From Wolbachia endosymbiont (group B) of Gerris lacustris (GTDB lineage: Bacteria; Pseudomonadota; Alphaproteobacteria; Rickettsiales; Anaplasmataceae): a stretch of 64,000 bases of DNA. This document shows, in pieces, positions 8,954 through 18,884 of this stretch; position 1 is the stretch's first letter; the number at the start of each line of letters is the position of its first letter. The notes under the pieces are model-generated. The model had not been told where the DNA came from, ran no database searches, and worked only from the letters and a program-made list of their open reading frames with translations. The position numbers and the translations under genes were made by a program. The stretch spans positions 1,302,001 to 1,366,000 of the forward strand of contig NZ_OZ034761.1 in the NCBI RefSeq assembly GCF_964028355.1. Direction: 5' to 3'.

Positions 8954-11900
8954 ATGACAAACATCAGAATAGAAGTTTTAAATAAATGTAAGCAAGTTGG
9001 CCACAGTTGGTTAGTCAATGTTTACTCGATTTACATAAGCAAAGAATTACCATCAAAATTATACGAAGAAATTTGTGAATTATTTTATAATAAAGTCATA
9101 CAAGATTGCCGTTATTATTCCTACAATCAAAGCCTTGAAGAAATTCAATACGATTTTATAGAGCCAGAAGCCAAGTGGGGCTTGGAAATAAGCTTTTTAC
9201 CTGGCATGACCGATAACGTAGGCAACACGGCAAAACAAATTGTTAGAGAATATCTAATGAGTAAAGGCCACATTGATGAAAGTGTTTCTATCAAGGCAAG
9301 AAGTTCAAAACTGCTTCTAAGTCAAGGAAGTTTTCCAACCGAAGATGACATAAAACAAGAATTCAATCCTATTACTGAGTATTGCACGCTTTTCTATAAA
9401 GAAAACGGCAATTGCCATTGGAAGTATTACAGTAAACCAAATACCCCTCCTGGTGTCATTACAGCGCATGACCAGGAAAAAAAAGAATGGATCCCAGTGT
9501 CAAGCACTGGGATGACACCAGGTAATAATGGAGCAAAATCTGTCAACCTAAATGTAAGTGACCAAGAGCTTGAAAAAATCAGCAGAGATGGAATCGATGG
9601 TAACGGCACTTTAGGGCTCTCGCTGGCAGCAATGAGAGCTATAAAGGATTACTTTAAAAAACTCGGTAGAAATCCATATGATATTGAACTTGAGTCTCTG
9701 GCACAGACTTGGTCTGAACATTGTAAACACAATATTTTTTGCTCTCCTATTGATGAAATAAAAGATGGCCTGTACGCACATTATATTAAGCGTGCAACGC
9801 GTGAGATAAATTCTGACATATGCGTGTCAGTTTTCTCCGACAACGCAGGAGGAATAATTTTTGATGACGATTACTTGATTGTAGATAAAGTTGAAACTCA
9901 CAATAGCCCTTCAGCTCTTGATCCATTTGGTGGAGCAATGACCGGAGTACTTGGAGTTAATCGTGATATAGTGGGTTTCGGGAAAGGCGCGGAGCCTATA
10001 ATGAATACCTATTACTTTTGCTTTGCCAAAGAAGCAAAAGGCAAATTTTATAGGGACAAGGAGCGTACTGATGAGATTTTACCACCGAAATATATAATGA
10101 AGAAAGTGATTCACGGTGTTAATGTTGCTGGTAATTGTTCAGGTATTCCAACGCAACTTGGATCGGTATACTTTGACGATAGATTCTGTGGAAAGCCATT
10201 AGTTTTTGTTGGAAACATCGGAATCATTCCACGGAATATAAATAATGCACCTTCACACATAAAAGAACCCAAAAACGGTGATAAAATCTTAATTATTGGT
10301 GGAAGAGTTGGAAGAGACGGAATTCACGGTGCAACGTTTTCTTCAGAGGCATTGTCAGGAAACAGCCCTTCAACAATTATGCAAATTGGTGACCCTATAA
10401 CACAAAAAAAATCATCCAATGCCACCTTGGAAGCAAGAGATCTTGGTCTTTATAATGCAATAACGGACAATGGAGCAGGTGGGCTGTCGTCGTCCATTGG
10501 TGAAATGGGAAAGGATGGATTCGAGGTTGATTTAAGCAAGGTTCTACTTAAAAACGATGGTATGGCTCCGTGGGAAATATGGATATCAGAATCACAAGAG
10601 AGAATGACCTTAGCAGTGCCAGAAGAAAATCTTCCTATGTTTAAGCAAATCATGAAAAAACATGATGTGGAGGCTTGTGTGATTGGAGAGTTTAACGAAA
10701 GTGGTAAAGCTGTTATTAAATATCCTGAAGGGAAAGTAATAATGGACATCGAAACTGAATTTCTGCATGACGGTAATCCCAAAGTGCATTTACAAACAAA
10801 GCCATGGTCTGGAAAATCTAACCCATCCGCTGTCATTCCGGAACTCTCTCCTGTCATCCCAGTGCTTGACACTGGGATCCAGCAGGCTTTGTCTGCAAAT
10901 AAATCTAAAACTTTATGTCAAAATACGTGCAATGGCAGAGTCGAGCTTGAGATAGATTCCAGTGTCAAGCACTGGAATGACACCTTGGCACTAAAAGAAA
11001 TGCTAAACAGACCAAACATACGCAGCAAAGAGTTCATAGTGGTGCAATATGACCATGAGGTTCAGGGTTCGTCAGTGCTGAAACCACTGCAAGGCAAGGG
11101 AAGAGTGTGCAGTGAAGCTGTTGTCTCGAGGCCAGTCCTTTCTTCAAACAAAGGTGTTGTAAAATCGCAGGGATTTGGATCAAGTTATGGAGAAATTGAC
11201 ACTTATCACATGGCAGCATGTGCAATTGACACTGCCATACGCAACTACGTAGCTGCAGGAGGAAATATAAATCATCTAGCGTTGCTCGACAATTTTTGCT
11301 GGTGCGATGCTTATAATCCAGAAAGGTTGTGGCAACTAAAGAGAGCTGCAGAAGCTTGTTATGACTTTGCAACTGCATTTAAAACACCATTCATATCCGG
11401 AAAAGACAGTATGTTCAATGACTTCAAGGGATATGACGAAAATGGCGAGAAAGTGATGATATCTGCACCACCTTCATTACTCATTTCAGCAATTGGAGTT
11501 ATAGACAATATTGAAAATGCGGTATCGCTTGATGTGAAAATGCCAGGGGACTTGATATATGTGCTTGGTACAACCCACGATGAGCTCGGTAGATCTGAAT
11601 ATCAGTTATATAGTGGAATAGATAATAACAACGTGCCAAAAGTTGATGCAAAGAGCGCTAGGAAGTTGTATGAGCGTTACAACCAGGCAATAAACGATGG
11701 CATAATTGCCTCTGCAATTGCACCAAACTTAGGCGGCTTAATTATTGCTCTGGCAAAATCGCTAATTGCAGGAGACCTTGGTGCTGAAATCGATCTTTTA
11801 CTAGTACCAATAGGAAAAACACAAAATACAGACATAATAAACAAGATAATAATGTTTTCTGAATCGCAAAGTAGAATTTTGGTTACTATTGCACCACAAA

Positions 11901-12049
11901 ATCAGCAGAGGTTTGAAGCGTTGTTTGAAGATGCGGCTCATTCATGTATTGGCAAAGTAACAGAGAAAAAGGTGCTAAACATAAAGGATGTTTTAAAAGT
12001 AAATCTGAAAGATTTGGGAAATAGTTATCATATAGCTAAAGTAACTTAG
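8954..12049 (+). CDS. purL: Phosphoribosylformylglycinamidine synthase (FGAM synthetase)
   Basis: Catalyses the ATP- and glutamine-dependent conversion of FGAR to FGAM in purine synthesis. The 1031 residues have a PurS-like N-terminal segment, then the two AIRS-type halves. Motifs include LAQTWSEHCKHNIF near residue 250, VETHNSPSALDPFGGA near residue 315 and ITDNGAGGLSSSIGEMG near residue 505. No glutaminase domain is present, so a separate PurQ is expected elsewhere. Two in-frame palindromic insertions (residues about 166-189 and 633-677) are foreign to the family. The ATG at 8954 is the only good start. No frameshift or stop is seen, so the gene is probably functional despite the insertions. 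Confidence 0.95.
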   Translation: MTNIRIEVLNKCKQVGHSWLVNVYSIYISKELPSKLYEEICELFYNKVIQDCRYYSYNQSLEEIQYDFIEPEAKWGLEISFLPGMTDNVGNTAKQIVREYLMSKGHIDESVSIKARSSKLLLSQGSFPTEDDIKQEFNPITEYCTLFYKENGNCHWKYYSKPNTPPGVITAHDQEKKEWIPVSSTGMTPGNNGAKSVNLNVSDQELEKISRDGIDGNGTLGLSLAAMRAIKDYFKKLGRNPYDIELESLAQTWSEHCKHNIFCSPIDEIKDGLYAHYIKRATREINSDICVSVFSDNAGGIIFDDDYLIVDKVETHNSPSALDPFGGAMTGVLGVNRDIVGFGKGAEPIMNTYYFCFAKEAKGKFYRDKERTDEILPPKYIMKKVIHGVNVAGNCSGIPTQLGSVYFDDRFCGKPLVFVGNIGIIPRNINNAPSHIKEPKNGDKILIIGGRVGRDGIHGATFSSEALSGNSPSTIMQIGDPITQKKSSNATLEARDLGLYNAITDNGAGGLSSSIGEMGKDGFEVDLSKVLLKNDGMAPWEIWISESQERMTLAVPEENLPMFKQIMKKHDVEACVIGEFNESGKAVIKYPEGKVIMDIETEFLHDGNPKVHLQTKPWSGKSNPSAVIPELSPVIPVLDTGIQQALSANKSKTLCQNTCNGRVELEIDSSVKHWNDTLALKEMLNRPNIRSKEFIVVQYDHEVQGSSVLKPLQGKGRVCSEAVVSRPVLSSNKGVVKSQGFGSSYGEIDTYHMAACAIDTAIRNYVAAGGNINHLALLDNFCWCDAYNPERLWQLKRAAEACYDFATAFKTPFISGKDSMFNDFKGYDENGEKVMISAPPSLLISAIGVIDNIENAVSLDVKMPGDLIYVLGTTHDELGRSEYQLYSGIDNNNVPKVDAKSARKLYERYNQAINDGIIASAIAPNLGGLIIALAKSLIAGDLGAEIDLLLVPIGKTQNTDIINKIIMFSESQSRILVTIAPQNQQRFEALFEDAAHSCIGKVTEKKVLNIKDVLKVNLKDLGNSYHIAKVT
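9452..9519. repeat. Palindromic repeat inserted in frame in purL (first)
   Basis: 68 bp from GGTGTCATTACAGCGCATGA to the arm ending GGGATGACACC. The right arm is the well-conserved hairpin CCCAGTGTCAAGCACTGGG; the left arm has decayed. It adds about 23 residues (WIPVSSTGMTP) to PurL. Confidence 0.85.
10851..10984. repeat. Palindromic repeat inserted in frame in purL (second)
   Basis: 134 bp with both inverted arms intact: CTGTCATCCCAGTGCTTGAC at the left and the arm ending CACTGGAATGACACC at the right. The interior is unrelated to PurL. It is translated in frame (VIPVLDTGIQ to VKHWNDT), adding about 45 residues. Confidence 0.88.
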
Positions 12050-12069
12050 ATTTACAGACAACCGTCATC

Positions 12070-12095
12070 CCGCTGCTTGTTAGCGGACGCAGCGG
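12070..12095. repeat. Short hairpin repeat after purL
   Basis: CCGCTGC at 12070-12076 pairs with GCAGCGG at 12089-12095, with an inner GC-rich loop, 20 bp past the purL stop. It begins with the same GTCATCCC motif as the larger palindromic elements. It may also stop transcription, but there is no T run. Confidence 0.4.
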
Positions 12096-12238
12096 TATAA
12101 CGTAGAAAAACCTTTCTTGGGTAGCTATAGCATGTCAGTTTAAAATGTTTTTCGTCTCTGATTAAGTTAAATAATTCTTTCACTATGTGCAATATTTACT
12201 TAAAATAAATATATGTTATTAAATTTGGGTAGGTGATT

Positions 12239-12751
12239 ATGTCCATTTTATCAATACTCTTGCTTATCAGTCTCTCCTTACTTAACACTTCAAATAAATT
12301 AATGATATGCTCTGCCTTATTTGTGGGAGCTACTTTAGTTGTAAATTCAATGGTTGAATTTTACAGTAAAAGCAAAGCCACATACAGCTTAATAGTGTGT
12401 ACAGTGATATGTTGTCTTTTTAAATGGCAAAATTTCGATTTGATGATATTGATTTTGTATACTGCAATTTTAACCTCTCTTCTCTCAAGCATAATTATTT
12501 TTGAAAAATTGAAGTCTAAGATGGGTTTTCATATGGCAAATTTTGTTACTTTAATTATAGCATCAATTATTGATAATACTGTTGTATGTATTGGGCTGCT
12601 ATACAGATTTTCTGCAAGTAAATGCTTATCAATATATGTTAAAAATTTAATTTTTAAATTTTCCTATGCGTCAATATTGAGTATCTGCTTATTTATAGGA
12701 ACGTATTTATTCTGTTTGGCAAATAAGAAATATTTTAAGATTTCTACATAA
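12239..12751 (+). CDS. Hypothetical multi-pass membrane protein (possibly VUT/YhhQ-like)
   Basis: 170 residues, almost all hydrophobic, with five or six predicted membrane helices and short Lys-rich loops. The ATG at 12239 is chosen over the GTG at 12233 because an AGGTG lies just upstream. I do not recognise it firmly. Helix number and size resemble the queuosine-precursor (VUT/YhhQ) transporters, but no diagnostic motif is clear. It stands alone between purL and tRNA-Arg on the same strand. Confidence 0.65.
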   Translation: MSILSILLLISLSLLNTSNKLMICSALFVGATLVVNSMVEFYSKSKATYSLIVCTVICCLFKWQNFDLMILILYTAILTSLLSSIIIFEKLKSKMGFHMANFVTLIIASIIDNTVVCIGLLYRFSASKCLSIYVKNLIFKFSYASILSICLFIGTYLFCLANKKYFKIST

Positions 12752-12929
12752 TCATCTCCTAGTATAGCTAAACTAATTTAGGATACTGCTACTGTCCTTG
12801 GTGGTATGTATATAAAATTCTTCTTATAAGAGAGTTAATGCAGTTTTTTTTTTGCAAGTTTCATGTGTGTATTTTTAGCCAAATCAATTGAATTAAGCTA
12901 CAAAACCTGTTAAAGTTAATTGTGTACAA

Positions 12930-13007
12930 GCACCCTTAGCTCAGTTGGATTAGAGCATTTGACTACGGATCAAAAGGTCGGGCGTTCAAGTCGCTCAGGG
13001 TGCACCA
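12930..13007 (+). tRNA. tRNA-Arg (anticodon ACG)
   Basis: Full cloverleaf. The acceptor stem GCACCCT pairs with AGGGTGC, and the D arm GCTCAGTTGG...GAGC is present. Anticodon stem TTTGA/TCAAA encloses loop CTACGGA, giving anticodon ACG. The T arm is GGGCG-TTCAAGT-CGCTC, with discriminator A and a genome-encoded CCA at 13005-13007. A34 of this tRNA is the usual substrate of TadA, encoded at 42853. Confidence 0.95.
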
Positions 13008-13091
13008 TGTTTTATAGGAAATAGAAGCGCCATACTTGAAATCGATATATACAATACCTATCTTTAAAACTTAAATACTAAACAATTATAT

Positions 13092-14210
13092 ATGAGCAAA
13101 AAAGACTACTATGATCTGTTAGAAGTGAGCAGAAGCGCTAGTATTGATGAGATAAAAAAAGCATATAAAAAATTAGCATTAAAATATCATCCTGATAGAA
13201 ATCCTGGTAATAAGGAAGCAGAGGAAAAATTTAAAGAAGTAACAGCTGCATACGAAGTTTTGTCTGACTCTGAGAAAAGAGCAAGCTATGATAATTATGG
13301 CCACGAAGGTGCTGCTGGTGGGTTTCAGGGCTTTAGCTCTGCAGGAGATTTTAGCGATATATTTAACGATTTTTTTGGTGGAGGATTCGGTGGTAGTACA
13401 AGTAGGTCAAGAACAAAAAGAAGTACAACAGGAGTATCTGGAGCAGATCTGCGTTATGACCTTGAAATTACCTTAGAAGATGCATTTAAAGGAATACAAG
13501 CACCTATACATTATGTGACAAATGTAAAATGTAATACATGCCAAGGTACGGGTAGCGAAGGAGCAATCAAACCAGTTCAGTGCAACACATGCCAGGGAAG
13601 CGGTAGAATTAGAACTCAACAAGGCTTTTTTACTATTGAAAGAACGTGTACTACATGCTACGGAGAAGGAGAAATAATACAAGATAAATGTAAGAAATGT
13701 GGTGGAAATGGTCGTAGAAGAGATGAAATAAATATCTCCGTTTCAATTCCAAAAGGCATAGAAGAAGGAGCTAAGGTAAGGGTCAGCGGTAAAGGAGAAG
13801 CTGGAGCAAGAGGTGGAAAAAGCGGAGATTTATACGTATGTGTGAAAATAGCTACTCATCAGATCTTCACTCGCAATAGAGCAGACTTACACTGTAAAGT
13901 ACCTATAAGAATGACATTAGCAGTACTTGGCGGTGAAATTGATGTCCAATCAATTGATGGAACTAAAATAAAGGTAAAAGTCCCTGAAGGCACTCAAACT
14001 GGTACCAAACTACGTTGTAGGGAAAAGGGTATGCTATATATGAACTCACATGCTCGTGGTGATTTATACGTACAGGTAATAGTTGAGACTTTAAATCCAA
14101 AGAATTTAACCCAAAAGCAGATTGAGCTATTAAAAGCGCTTGAGGAAGAGGAACATGAAAGTGTAGAGCAGAAATCTGAAGGATTCTTTGGAAAAGTAAA
14201 AAAAAAATGA
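13092..14210 (+). CDS. dnaJ: Chaperone protein DnaJ
   Basis: Co-chaperone that delivers substrates to DnaK and stimulates its ATPase. The 372 residues show the classic order. The J domain (residues 1-70) has the HPD motif in [10 protein letters not shown] Gly/Phe-rich linker follows ([12 protein letters not shown]). The zinc domain has four CxxCxGxG repeats ([32 protein letters not shown]), and then come the C-terminal substrate-binding domains. dnaK is not adjacent here. The gene is complete and shows nothing unusual. Confidence 0.97.
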   Translation: MSKKDYYDLLEVSRSASIDEIKKAYKKLALKYHPDRNPGNKEAEEKFKEVTAAYEVLSDSEKRASYDNYGHEGAAGGFQGFSSAGDFSDIFNDFFGGGFGGSTSRSRTKRSTTGVSGADLRYDLEITLEDAFKGIQAPIHYVTNVKCNTCQGTGSEGAIKPVQCNTCQGSGRIRTQQGFFTIERTCTTCYGEGEIIQDKCKKCGGNGRRRDEINISVSIPKGIEEGAKVRVSGKGEAGARGGKSGDLYVCVKIATHQIFTRNRADLHCKVPIRMTLAVLGGEIDVQSIDGTKIKVKVPEGTQTGTKLRCREKGMLYMNSHARGDLYVQVIVETLNPKNLTQKQIELLKALEEEEHESVEQKSEGFFGKVKKK

Positions 14211-14379
14211 GAAATTTGCTAAATGATATAAAGAGGTAGCTGTCTACACTTAATTCTCTTTACCAATTTGAAAGCCTTCTCTTTTAGTGAAAAGATTTTT
14301 TTAAGTTATGCAAAAGTGATAAATTCCTTTATTTAAGGTCGAAGTTTTGCTATTCTCGCATTTTAATAATTCAAAATTA

Positions 14380-16014
14380 ATGAACATAAACAAAAATGAG
14401 TTTTTATTTCTTCCACTTGGAGGAGTAGGAAGAATTGGGATGAATGTTAGCCTATATCATTATCAAGGAAAATGGATTATGATCGATCTTGGTATCGGTT
14501 TTGCAGATGAAACTATGCCAGGTGTTGAGCTGCTCATCGCTGATGTAGATTTTATTGCTCAAAGAAAAAAAGATTTGCTTGGAATAATCATTACACATGC
14601 ACATGAGGATCACTGTGGTGCAGTGCCTCATCTGTGGGAAGAGTTAGAATGTCCCATATATACAACAAAGTTTACGGTTAACTTTCTCAAAGAAAAATTG
14701 AAAGAATTTCGATTGGAAGGTATAGTGCCTTTGAAAGAGGTGGACATAAATGGCAGCATAAATTTGGATCCTTTTACCGTTGAATTTATAAACATAACTC
14801 ACTCAATTCCTGAAGCAAATTCAATATTAATTAGCACTGAAGTAGGTAGTGCACTCCATACTGGAGACTGGAAATTTGATCCAAAACCCGTTATCGGATT
14901 AACTTCTAATATAGAGCGTTTAAAAGAAATTGGCAATAAAGGTGATCTACTTGCAGCAATTTGTGATTCAACAAACATACTAAGCAAACACAATCCCGAA
15001 TCAGAAAGTGAAATTTACAATAATATTTATAACATAATAAAGCGGTCTAAAAAATTAGTTGCTGTCTCGCTATTTGCCTCGAATGTGGCACGAATTGAAA
15101 CAATAAGCCAAGCTGCAAAAGCACTAAATAGAAAAGTGGTTTTACTTGGCAGATCTTTATGGAGAATAGTGAAAGTTGCTCAGGATAGTGGTTATTTAAC
15201 TGATTCTCCTCAGTTTCTTGAAGCAAAAGAAGCAGTAAATTTTCCAAGGGAAAAACTGGTGCTACTTTGTACAGGTTGTCAAGGTGAGCCAATGGCAGCA
15301 ACTTCAAGGCTTGCTAATAAGAGTCATCAAGCATTTAAAATGCAGCAAGGTGACACCATGATCTTTTCTTCAAAAATCATTCCTGGCAATGAAATTCGTA
15401 CACATAACATGCTAAATTCCTTTATTGAGATGGGAGTGGAAGTTATTACTGAAAAAACAGAGAATGTTCATGCTTCTGGTCATCCAGTAAAAGCAGAGCT
15501 AAGGGAAATGTATTCTTTGATAAAACCTAAGATATCTATTCCGGTTCATGGTGAGTACATTCATACGAATGCACATGTAAAATTCGCTAAAGAATGTGGT
15601 GTGGAAAAAGCAATAATGGTTGCACCAGGGGATATTGTTAATTTGAAGAATGGAGAAAAAGTTAATTCTATCGATGTTGACTACTTTGGTATTGATGGTA
15701 TGTTGCTCCGTCATCCAGAATGCAGCGTTATAAAAATGCGTGAGAGAATGAGAGATGCTGGAGCTATTGTAATAACAGCAGTTGTGAACAAAAAAAATAA
15801 ACTGCTCGTTAAGCCAAAAGTATTTGCACCTGGTGTTTTTGAAGCACTAGAAGACGAAGCTATCATGCGAAAGATTGTAGAGAAGGTTGAGTCAGAATTT
15901 AGCTCACAACCGATAAAAAAGATAAAAAGTAAGATTGAAAGTTCAATATTTAGTATCTTAAAAGAATATTTACTAAAAAAACCTATAATTGAAGTCCAGA
16001 TAGAACAGGTATGA
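14380..16014 (+). CDS. rnj: Ribonuclease J
   Basis: Metallo-beta-lactamase-fold endo/5'-exoribonuclease for RNA processing and decay. The zinc-binding HxHxDH motif is THAHEDHCGA (His73, His75, Asp77 and His78 counted from the ATG at 14380). Other metal and phosphate-binding segments are LHTGDWKFD, CDSTN, and the beta-CASP motifs in CTGCQGEPMAA and VHASGHP. Length is 544 aa, usual for the family. The ATG at 14380 (MNINKNEFLF) is preferred; a TTG at 14347 would add 11 residues lacking family similarity. tolB follows 5 bp downstream, so they are probably co-transcribed. Confidence 0.92.
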   Translation: MNINKNEFLFLPLGGVGRIGMNVSLYHYQGKWIMIDLGIGFADETMPGVELLIADVDFIAQRKKDLLGIIITHAHEDHCGAVPHLWEELECPIYTTKFTVNFLKEKLKEFRLEGIVPLKEVDINGSINLDPFTVEFINITHSIPEANSILISTEVGSALHTGDWKFDPKPVIGLTSNIERLKEIGNKGDLLAAICDSTNILSKHNPESESEIYNNIYNIIKRSKKLVAVSLFASNVARIETISQAAKALNRKVVLLGRSLWRIVKVAQDSGYLTDSPQFLEAKEAVNFPREKLVLLCTGCQGEPMAATSRLANKSHQAFKMQQGDTMIFSSKIIPGNEIRTHNMLNSFIEMGVEVITEKTENVHASGHPVKAELREMYSLIKPKISIPVHGEYIHTNAHVKFAKECGVEKAIMVAPGDIVNLKNGEKVNSIDVDYFGIDGMLLRHPECSVIKMRERMRDAGAIVITAVVNKKNKLLVKPKVFAPGVFEALEDEAIMRKIVEKVESEFSSQPIKKIKSKIESSIFSILKEYLLKKPIIEVQIEQV

Positions 16015-16019
16015 AATGA

Positions 16020-17276
16020 ATGAAGCTATTCGTTCAATTGGTGTTATTTATTTCGTTATTTATCCCTTATTCCACAAAAGCTGTTTTATATGTTGATATA
16101 AAAAAAAGCAATATTGGTAATATTGATCTTGTTGTATCTAAATGTGCATGCAAGACAGAAGTGGAAAGTGAGCTAAGTGAAAGCATCACAAAAGTAATTG
16201 AAACAAATCTATCTAATTGTGGCTTATTTAATGTGAAACGTGACGCAAAAGTTGAGTCTTGGAAAAGCGATACTGTAGTCACAGTAAGTTTAAGTGAAGT
16301 ATCAAACAGAAATTTAGAGTTGTCGTTTCGTTTATCTGATAATGTTACAAAAAGAGAATTGCTTGCTCAGTCAGTTGTTTTTCCAGCAAAAGACTGGAGA
16401 AAAATCAGTCATCTCGTTTCGGATATGATACATGATAGATTGATTGGTGAGAAAGGGTACTTTAACACAAAAATAACTTATATCGCTGAAGAAAAAGATA
16501 GCAATTACAAATCTGTGCGTAAAATTGCTGTGATGAATCGAGATGGAAGTAATATAAGATACTTAACAAATGGTGATAAATTTGTGTCAACACCAAGATT
16601 CTCACCAAATGGCAAGGGTATTGTTTACGTCTCATACAAAAATGGTAAAAGTTATATAATATTAAAAAATTTAAAAGATAACACTGAGTCAATAATCAGC
16701 GCATTTGAAGGAGTAATTTCTGCACCAAGATTTTCTCCTGATGGTAAATCTCTTTTAATTTCCCATTCATTAGTTGGTGAAACAAATATATTATCTCTAG
16801 ATTTAAGTAGTAAACGAACAAAAAAAATCACTAAAGGTTCAGCTATAAGCACTTCTCCCTCTTTTTCTCCAGATCAAAAGTACATGGTTTTTAGTTCTGA
16901 TATAAGTGGAAGTCAGCAACTATATATCATAGATTTCACTAAAAAAAGCAAAAAACCCAAGAGAATTAGTTTTGGAAATGGAAGATATGCTACACCTGTT
17001 TGGTCGCCAAAAGGAGATCTGATAGCTTTTACAAAAATTCAGTCAGGAAAATTTTACATAGGAGTTATGAAACCAGATGGCAAAGAAGAATGTCTACTTT
17101 CAGAAGGTCATAAAATTGAATCTCCGGCATGGCTACCAAATAATAGAGAAATTATTTTTACAAAAATAGAATCACCAAGCAACTCTAAACTATATTTAGT
17201 AGACTTAGTAAAGAAAAATCAAAAAATGATCTTTACTCCAACGAATGCTTCTTTACCAGATTGGTCTTATTTTTGA
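16020..17276 (+). CDS. tolB: Tol-Pal system protein TolB
   Basis: Periplasmic beta-propeller of the Tol-Pal envelope system. A Sec signal peptide (MKLFVQLVLFISLFIPYSTKA) leads into the N-terminal domain. The propeller has repeated blades around RFSPNGKGIVYVS, RFSPDGKSLLIS, SFSPDQKYMVFSS and VWSPKGDLIAFT. The 418-residue length is normal. It starts 5 bp after rnj. The 340 bp downstream hold palindromic repeats and no other gene. Confidence 0.95.
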   Translation: MKLFVQLVLFISLFIPYSTKAVLYVDIKKSNIGNIDLVVSKCACKTEVESELSESITKVIETNLSNCGLFNVKRDAKVESWKSDTVVTVSLSEVSNRNLELSFRLSDNVTKRELLAQSVVFPAKDWRKISHLVSDMIHDRLIGEKGYFNTKITYIAEEKDSNYKSVRKIAVMNRDGSNIRYLTNGDKFVSTPRFSPNGKGIVYVSYKNGKSYIILKNLKDNTESIISAFEGVISAPRFSPDGKSLLISHSLVGETNILSLDLSSKRTKKITKGSAISTSPSFSPDQKYMVFSSDISGSQQLYIIDFTKKSKKPKRISFGNGRYATPVWSPKGDLIAFTKIQSGKFYIGVMKPDGKEECLLSEGHKIESPAWLPNNREIIFTKIESPSNSKLYLVDLVKKNQKMIFTPTNASLPDWSYF

Positions 17277-17332
17277 AGATAAATATTTGCAGAAAAGCGA
17301 CAAGACCAATAGAGTAAAAATAACAAATGTTG

Positions 17333-17521
17333 TCATTCCAGTGTCAAGCACACAACTGTACGAACATTGTCTAGCAGGAAGGTGTCATCCCAGTGCTTGA
17401 CACTGGGATCCAGGAATTTTATTAAGTTGGTAAGCACAAAAGCAGCTATTTTATGTTAAAATACAACATTTTGATGATTATGAAAAAACTGGATTCCAGT
17501 GTCAAGCACTGGAATGACACC
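17333..17521. repeat. Palindromic repeat elements between tolB and gatC
   Basis: A partial arm at about 17333-17352 is followed by a complete element at 17381-17521 (141 bp). Its arms are GGTGTCATCCCAGTGCTTGA and the inverse form ending CACTGGAATGACACC. The interior is AT-rich. The arms match those in addB, purL and the element at 44020. Confidence 0.88.
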
Positions 17522-17614
17522 ATTTTTCATACAAATTACCTTTGCAAGCAAATAGTTCGTACAGCTATACGCTGTATTTGTACATTAGCCACTCTTCTAG
17601 ACAGATGCATATAT

Positions 17615-17968
17615 TTAATCGTTTATAACCTTCGGTACTATGAAATACCCATGCTCCGATTTTGTATTGGATAATATTTCTTCTTTAATGTTTTGAGAAT
17701 TTACAATATCATCGCGTATATGAATATCCTTATCTATAGTTCCATAACGCATAGGAGAAACACCTTCAGTATTAACTTTCAACAAAGTATCATGTATCCA
17801 ATCCAGCATTGTCAGTTCTTTTGAGTAGTACTGAATCTCATCATCAGATAACTTAATCCTCACAAGCTGTGCAGTTTTAAGCATTTCTTCTTTAGTAATT
17901 GTTATTTTTCTCTTATTTGCAAATTCTATTAACGAAGTGATAACATCTTCTGTTGATCTAGCTGGCAC
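17615..17968 (-). CDS. gatC: Asp/Glu-tRNA amidotransferase subunit C
   Basis: Small GatCAB subunit that stabilises GatA-GatB in making Gln-tRNA(Gln) and Asn-tRNA(Asn). The family core starts at LKTAQLVRIKLSDDEI and includes LDWIHDTLLKVNTEGVSPM. A GTG at 17968 is chosen because AAGGAGG lies 5 nt upstream, inside the 3' end of prs. This gives 117 aa, about 20 residues longer than usual; an internal ATG (MLKTAQ) would give the usual length but has no such site. The 11-bp overlap with prs suggests translational coupling. Confidence 0.88.
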   Translation of the reverse strand: MPARSTEDVITSLIEFANKRKITITKEEMLKTAQLVRIKLSDDEIQYYSKELTMLDWIHDTLLKVNTEGVSPMRYGTIDKDIHIRDDIVNSQNIKEEILSNTKSEHGYFIVPKVIND

Positions 17969-18884
17969 TTTTACCTCCTTGCATAAAGCAAATTAAAATA
18001 TTTGCAATTGAAACAACCTCTATCTTATCATTTTTTTCAAATTTGTGAAATACGGTGTCCGTGATCACTAATTTGTCTATAGAAGAGGAAGAGATTTTCT
18101 CAACTGCATTTCCTGAAAGTATTCCATGTGTAATGCATGAAACTACAGACTTTGCTCCTCGGTTTTTTAAAGCAAGTGCTGCATTACATAATGTTCCACC
18201 AGAATCAACTATATCATCAACAATGACGCAATTTTTATTTGCAACTGCTCCGATTACATTCATTACCTGAGATGTACCTGCTTTTTCTCTATATTTATCT
18301 ACTACAATAATATTATTATCTAACTCTATCTCATATTTTTCCTCTAAAATCTTTGCAAAAGTACGAGCCCTTCCAATTGCTCCAACATCAGGCGCAACTA
18401 TTGCCAAATTCTCCTTGTATATAGAGTCAACAAATACTTCAAAACAGCTCAAATTAGTAACTGGTATATCAAAAAAACCTTCAATTTGACTTGAATGCAA
18501 ATCAATAGCAGCAACGCTATTTGCACCTGCAGTTTGAATAAGATTTGCAACTAATTTAGCACTTAAAGCAGATTGCATATTATTGTTTTTAATAACCCTA
18601 TCCTGCCTACTGTATCCGTAATAAGTAATAATAGCCGTTATTCTCTTGGCTCTTGACCTCTTTGCTGCATCAATTGTAAGCAAAAGCTCCATAAGGTTAT
18701 CATTTACAGGAGAGGAAAGAGATTGTACTACGTATACTTCTTGATTATGTAGATCATTTGCTACTTCTATATTTACCTCACCATCGGCAAATCTTGACAC
18801 CTGAGTAGAAAATTGCTGAGCATTTAGGCCACTTGCTATTGAATCTCCTAATTGTTTACTAGCGCTACCTATTATTACCTTCAT
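17958..18884 (-). CDS. prs: Ribose-phosphate pyrophosphokinase (PRPP synthetase)
   Basis: Makes PRPP from ribose-5-phosphate and ATP for nucleotide synthesis. The 308-residue length is typical. N-terminal VSRFADGEVNIEV, ITAIITYYGYSRQDR (ATP and catalytic region) and the PRPP-binding VIVDDIVDSGGTL are intact. The start is the ATG at 18884 (MKVIIGSASK); a TTG at 18893 adds only three residues. The gene overlaps gatC at its 3' end. Confidence 0.95.
   Translation of the reverse strand: MKVIIGSASKQLGDSIASGLNAQQFSTQVSRFADGEVNIEVANDLHNQEVYVVQSLSSPVNDNLMELLLTIDAAKRSRAKRITAIITYYGYSRQDRVIKNNNMQSALSAKLVANLIQTAGANSVAAIDLHSSQIEGFFDIPVTNLSCFEVFVDSIYKENLAIVAPDVGAIGRARTFAKILEEKYEIELDNNIIVVDKYREKAGTSQVMNVIGAVANKNCVIVDDIVDSGGTLCNAALALKNRGAKSVVSCITHGILSGNAVEKISSSSIDKLVITDTVFHKFEKNDKIEVVSIANILICFMQGGKSAS

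Noticed and set aside
7913..10984. Repeated short palindromes suggesting a CRISPR array
   Set aside because: The repeats are few, far apart, unevenly spaced and inverted, and lie in coding genes. No cas gene is present.
17453..17674. A 73-residue frame after tolB
   Set aside because: It is translated palindromic repeat and runs into the 3' end of gatC.
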